Shown here piece after piece: positions 61,617 to 64,000 of a DNA stretch of 64,000 nt (positions are counted from its first letter, which is position 1; the number at the start of each line of letters is the position of its first letter). The notes under the pieces were generated by a model. That model was not told the DNA's origin. It saw only the letters and a list, made by a program, of their open reading frames with translations, and searched no databases. This DNA is from Paenibacillus sp. W2I17 (GTDB taxonomy: Bacteria; Bacillota; Bacilli; Paenibacillales; Paenibacillaceae): contig NZ_JAUSXM010000001.1 of assembly GCF_030815985.1 (NCBI RefSeq), positions 1,922,001 through 1,986,000 of the forward strand. The letters are read 5' to 3'. Made by a program: the position numbers and the translations under genes.

Positions 61617-61775
61617 TATCTACCGTTGTTGTATTCACGAACCCGAGAGACTTAATGGAGCGACTGGGTCGAAGACTTAGCCTCACAGGAGTTGTCTACT
61701 GGATACTACTTCCTCGAAATCCCTCTGGCAGACCAAGGGGCTTAGCCCCTCAGTGTGAATACGGTGTTGGCAAGA
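61617..61775. repeat. array palindrome G (attC-like)
   Basis: Left end ATCTACCGTTGTTGTATTCAC, right end GTGTGAATACGGT-GTTGGCA. GTATTCAC pairs perfectly with GTGTGAATAC. Inner hairpin GGGGC-TTA-GCCCC. It is the most symmetrical member. Confidence 0.65.
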
Positions 61776-61781
61776 TTTTAG

Positions 61782-61876
61782 GGGCTTCTTCGAGCTACTT
61801 TCAATGAATTTATCACTTTCAATGTGCTTGGTTCATTAAGATTGAGATATATTCTTCATCTTTAAGCCTTGTCACC
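61782..61876 (-). pseudogene. 3' remnant of an S51 peptidase gene
   Basis: A 95-bp near-copy of 58724-58818. On the minus strand it still encodes VTRLKDEEYISILMNQAH before an early stop. The 5' junction is GATGTCAGCG, which is also found at the right end of palindrome H. A gene tail without its body next to an array palindrome suggests cassette loss or recombination. Confidence 0.85.
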
Positions 61877-61908
61877 GATGTCAGCGCCTTCATTGGAACC
61901 TCAACACA

Positions 61909-62457
61909 TCAGTCACTTTGATTATTCTTTAGCTCTATGATAATTTCCCCTTCTCCAGAAGGCACTTCAAAACCCTTGAGGAAAGAAGATAAAATTTCTT
62001 CTGTTATTGTAAACGCAGCATTAGCATCGAATCGCTGGCTCCGAATGCGAAGTCGTTCACGCAAATCATTAGGATGAACTTTCAAATAAACCAGTTTCCA
62101 CTCTCCTCCTCCATCTTCAATTAGCTTCTTATATTCATTTCGTCTCTTCTGCTGCCAAAAACTGAAATCAATAACCACATTGCGCTTTTCATTCAAAAGA
62201 TGTACTAGTTCATTACGCAGCTTTAACTCGGCTTTAATTTTTAGTTGCTCATAGATTTCAACTGGATAATCAATTCCGTAACGACCATTTGTAGCCCAAA
62301 TTTCTTCATCAATAGAGAGACGTACAAAGCCCCTCTGCTCTAATCGTTGAGCAAATGTTGTTTTTCCCGATCCAGCCACACCACACATCATAACTACTAA
62401 TGGAACGGAAACATCAACTTGATAGATAAAATCGTCTATTTCATGATTATTACGCAC
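61909..62457 (-). CDS. P-loop NTPase (AAA_33-type kinase)
   Basis: A 182-residue protein with Walker A MMCGVAGSGKTTFAQRL, FVRLSIDEEIWATNGRYG, VVIDFSFWQQKRRNEYKKLI and a lid RERLRIRSQRFDANAAF. It is a small-molecule kinase fold common in resistance-like cassettes. It starts at a GTG 7 bases after AAAGGAG. The substrate is unknown. Confidence 0.83.
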   Translation of the reverse strand: MRNNHEIDDFIYQVDVSVPLVVMMCGVAGSGKTTFAQRLEQRGFVRLSIDEEIWATNGRYGIDYPVEIYEQLKIKAELKLRNELVHLLNEKRNVVIDFSFWQQKRRNEYKKLIEDGGGEWKLVYLKVHPNDLRERLRIRSQRFDANAAFTITEEILSSFLKGFEVPSGEGEIIIELKNNQSD

Positions 62458-62556
62458 TCAAATTCTCCTTTCATCTTTGAGTAAGGTTAATATTCTCTGG
62501 AGTCTCCATTATGTCTCTTAATAGAAATTTGTATTTTTCTTATTTACGCTGATTTC

Positions 62557-62683
62557 CGATTACGTTCCTGTATTCATGAACCCCGAAGGGGTTGTCTGCT
62601 GATATTCCTCTTCGAAATCCTTCCAGCAGATCAAGGCTCCGTCAGGAGCCGCTGCGTGAATATCATGTTATATGATGTCAGCG
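62557..62683. repeat. array palindrome H (attC-like)
   Basis: Left end GATTAC-GTTCCTG-TATTCATG, right end GCG-TGAATA-TCAT-GTTATATGATG. Inner hairpins are AACCCC/GGGGTT, CTGCTG/CAGCAG and GGCTCC/GGAGCC. Its right half is very like palindrome B. Confidence 0.7.
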
Positions 62684-62727
62684 TCTTCTTCGAAAATACT
62701 TACACAAATATTCCACTTCCCATGATG

Positions 62728-63372
62728 TTAAATATATTTTTTCAATTCAAATAAATCATTAATAATATAATCCGCTTGTTTAAGCTCCCATTCTTGGGCA
62801 AAGTCAAATCGACAACCAAAAGCCTTCAATCCATTGTTTTTTGCTGCATTGATATCAGAGATCCTGTCGCCAACTACAGCAGCATTGTTGATGTGATATT
62901 TCATAAGGATGTATTTAACTAAGTCATCCTTATTCTGAGTCTCTATTTGCTGGATGCTAAAGGTTTCTGTCACCCAATTATTTAACTTGTAACAGTTAAC
63001 GATAGCATTGAGGTATTCGATTAGTCCATTACTTGCAATAAAAATTAAGCAGCCTTCCTGTTTTAAAAAATCAAAAACTTCTTTGACATGCGGATAAAGC
63101 GCACCTTTGCCATAATTAATATTTGCAATTAACTTCTCCAAGAAGATTTCGTCTACCATTCGTCTGGTTTCGTTTGAATGGTTCGGTAGTAACGTTTCCC
63201 AAACTACTGGTAGAGGAACTCCCATAATTTCACGATATTTTTGAGTTGGAGTCTCACTCGACCATTCATTACGAGACCTCAAGATAGAAAACGTTTCTTC
63301 TAACGATAACTCTAAGATTTTGTTTGTTTGAAATAGTGTACCATCCATATCGAAAATAACCGCTTCCAGCAT
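62728..63372 (-). CDS. HAD-superfamily hydrolase (phosphoglycolate phosphatase-like)
   Basis: A 214-residue HAD protein. Motif I is VIFDMDGTLFQTN, motif II is IFIASNGLIEYL, motif III is a Lys in NKDDLVKYIL and motif IV is AAVVGDRISDINAAKNNGLKAFG. The helical cap between motifs I and II is of the PGP/beta-phosphoglucomutase type. AGGAG lies 6 bases before the ATG. The substrate is unknown. Confidence 0.87.
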   Translation of the reverse strand: MLEAVIFDMDGTLFQTNKILELSLEETFSILRSRNEWSSETPTQKYREIMGVPLPVVWETLLPNHSNETRRMVDEIFLEKLIANINYGKGALYPHVKEVFDFLKQEGCLIFIASNGLIEYLNAIVNCYKLNNWVTETFSIQQIETQNKDDLVKYILMKYHINNAAVVGDRISDINAAKNNGLKAFGCRFDFAQEWELKQADYIINDLFELKKYI

Positions 63373-63430
63373 GATTTCACTCCTATTCAGAGTTTGAATA
63401 ATTTATTTTGTATTTTTATACGCTGATTTA

Positions 63431-63602
63431 CTATAACGTTACTGTATCCACGACGACCACCGACTTAAGTCACGTTAGGGGCGACCGCGATTCGGTTAGT
63501 CGGTGCGGATGTGTCCGCCAGATTCCACTTCCCTACCAATTCCCTTCGGACTGAACGAGGGAGCGTCAGGACCCAAAGCTTGGATATAATGTTATCTGAC
63601 GT
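63431..63602. repeat. array palindrome I (attC-like)
   Basis: Left end CTATAAC-GTTACTG-TATCC, right end TT-GGATA-TAAT-GTTATCTGACG. TATCC pairs with GGATA. It resembles palindrome E in size and inner sequence (CCTTCGGAC near the middle). It ends 7 bases from the stop of the ferritin-like gene. Confidence 0.68.
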
Positions 63603-63608
63603 AAACCT

Positions 63609-64000
63609 CTACTGTGAATTAGCTATAATCTTGTTCGTTAAGTTAAACACATGGCGGCATTCATAGTAATAACTTTTGAGTTTATATCCCCCAGCTTTAA
63701 ATACAGGCTTATGTTGATACCAAACTATAATTAGCGTTCCTTCAAAAAGAATTCTACGAAGGGTATAAACTATTCTGTTAAAGAAGACGTTTCTATTTTG
63801 AGCAAATTTATGAAGTGTTTCGGATTGAAACTGAACATGTTTATCTTCATCACTTAAAATCTGATTACATAAATCGATTAATACTTCTGACTTTGTAGAT
63901 TTTTGCAAAGCTTTATAGTACAACTTAGCAATGATCTCAGCGGTTAATAGAACAATGACTGATTGTTCTAAACTCGCATATCGACGTAATCTTCTAAATA
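63609..64000 (-). CDS. ferritin-like protein, 5' end beyond the window
   Basis: At least 129 residues; the frame is open to the window edge, so the start is outside. AEIIAKLYYKALQ and SDEDKHVQFQSETLHKF match the two helix motifs (E..., ExxH) of ferritin-like di-iron proteins. The later part (VYTLRRILFEGTLIIVWYQHKPVF) is more hydrophobic. Function unknown; a di-iron oxidase or hydroxylase is possible. Confidence 0.65.
   Translation of the reverse strand, partial: FRRLRRYASLEQSVIVLLTAEIIAKLYYKALQKSTKSEVLIDLCNQILSDEDKHVQFQSETLHKFAQNRNVFFNRIVYTLRRILFEGTLIIVWYQHKPVFKAGGYKLKSYYYECRHVFNLTNKIIANSQ

Noticed and set aside
60802..61686. Longer N-terminus for the Cof-type phosphatase up to 61686
   Set aside because: The extra codons read through palindrome G; a TTG with a good ribosome site lies at 61581.
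56702..63602. Array palindromes as ordinary Rho-independent terminators
   Set aside because: They lack T tracts after the stem, share sequence at both ends with one another, and some reach into start or stop codons, which terminators rarely do.
56702..63602. CRISPR array
   Set aside because: The repeats are long, variable palindromes separated by whole genes, not short direct repeats with uniform spacers.

Overview
The window looks like a chromosomal segment of a Paenibacillus-type Bacillota. The signs are strong AGGAGG ribosome sites with many GTG and TTG starts, SBP lipoproteins with lipoboxes, YesM/YesN-type kinase-regulator pairs, many AraC regulators, CUT1 sugar importers without their own ATPase, a secreted CE4 enzyme with a CBM36-like domain, putative CcpA cre boxes and BstA-like DinB proteins. 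No rRNA, tRNA, CRISPR array or transposase was seen. Almost all genes are on the minus strand.

Region 1 (about 0-23.5 kb) is sugar and glycan utilisation. A kinase/regulator/SBP/two-permease operon (8323 down to 2132) is followed by a glutathione peroxidase and an AraC regulator. A divergent AraC / FAD-dependent oxidoreductase pair sits at 8.5-11.7 kb. A locus at 20.1-12.4 kb holds AraC, SBP, two permeases, an 851-residue protein of unknown family and a GH105-type unsaturated glycuronyl hydrolase. A secreted GH5 glucanase lies at 22.3-23.5 kb.

Region 2 (23.7-33.5 kb) is a dense block of small accessory genes: GNAT acetyltransferases, P-loop kinases, a Nudix hydrolase, a methyltransferase and small hypotheticals, mostly coupled start-to-stop. 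Several are broken. Region 3 (33.7-45.4 kb) holds a CE4/CBM36 acetylxylan-esterase-like protein, a YtfQRT/YjfF-type (galactofuranose-like) importer with two binding proteins and a frameshifted ATPase, and a divergent three-component sensor (kinase, regulator, binding protein). Region 4 (45.5-56.7 kb) is more accessory genes: GNATs, methyltransferases, DinB proteins, a P-loop kinase, and a formamidase gene interrupted by an in-frame stop. One GNAT gene is preceded by a 19-codon leader peptide and competing hairpins.

Region 5 (56.7 kb to the window end) is the most unusual part. Single short AT-rich genes (P-loop kinases, VOC, aminoglycoside-nucleotidyltransferase-like, S51 peptidase, HAD phosphatases, a ferritin-like protein, hypotheticals), all in one orientation, are separated by about nine members of a family of imperfect palindromes of about 60-170 bp. 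Most share an outer CTAACGTTnCTGTATTCA arm and a GTGAATAtnatGTTAkmTGATG arm. This resembles an integron gene-cassette array with attC-like sites but no integrase in view. A 95-bp copy of the 3' end of one array gene sits beside another site.

At least seven genes look broken: single-base indels (aminoglycoside-phosphotransferase-like, P-loop kinase, ytfR), an in-frame stop (formamidase), and internal deletions (DUF952, a methyltransferase, VOC). The single-base cases may be biological decay or assembly error; reads would decide.
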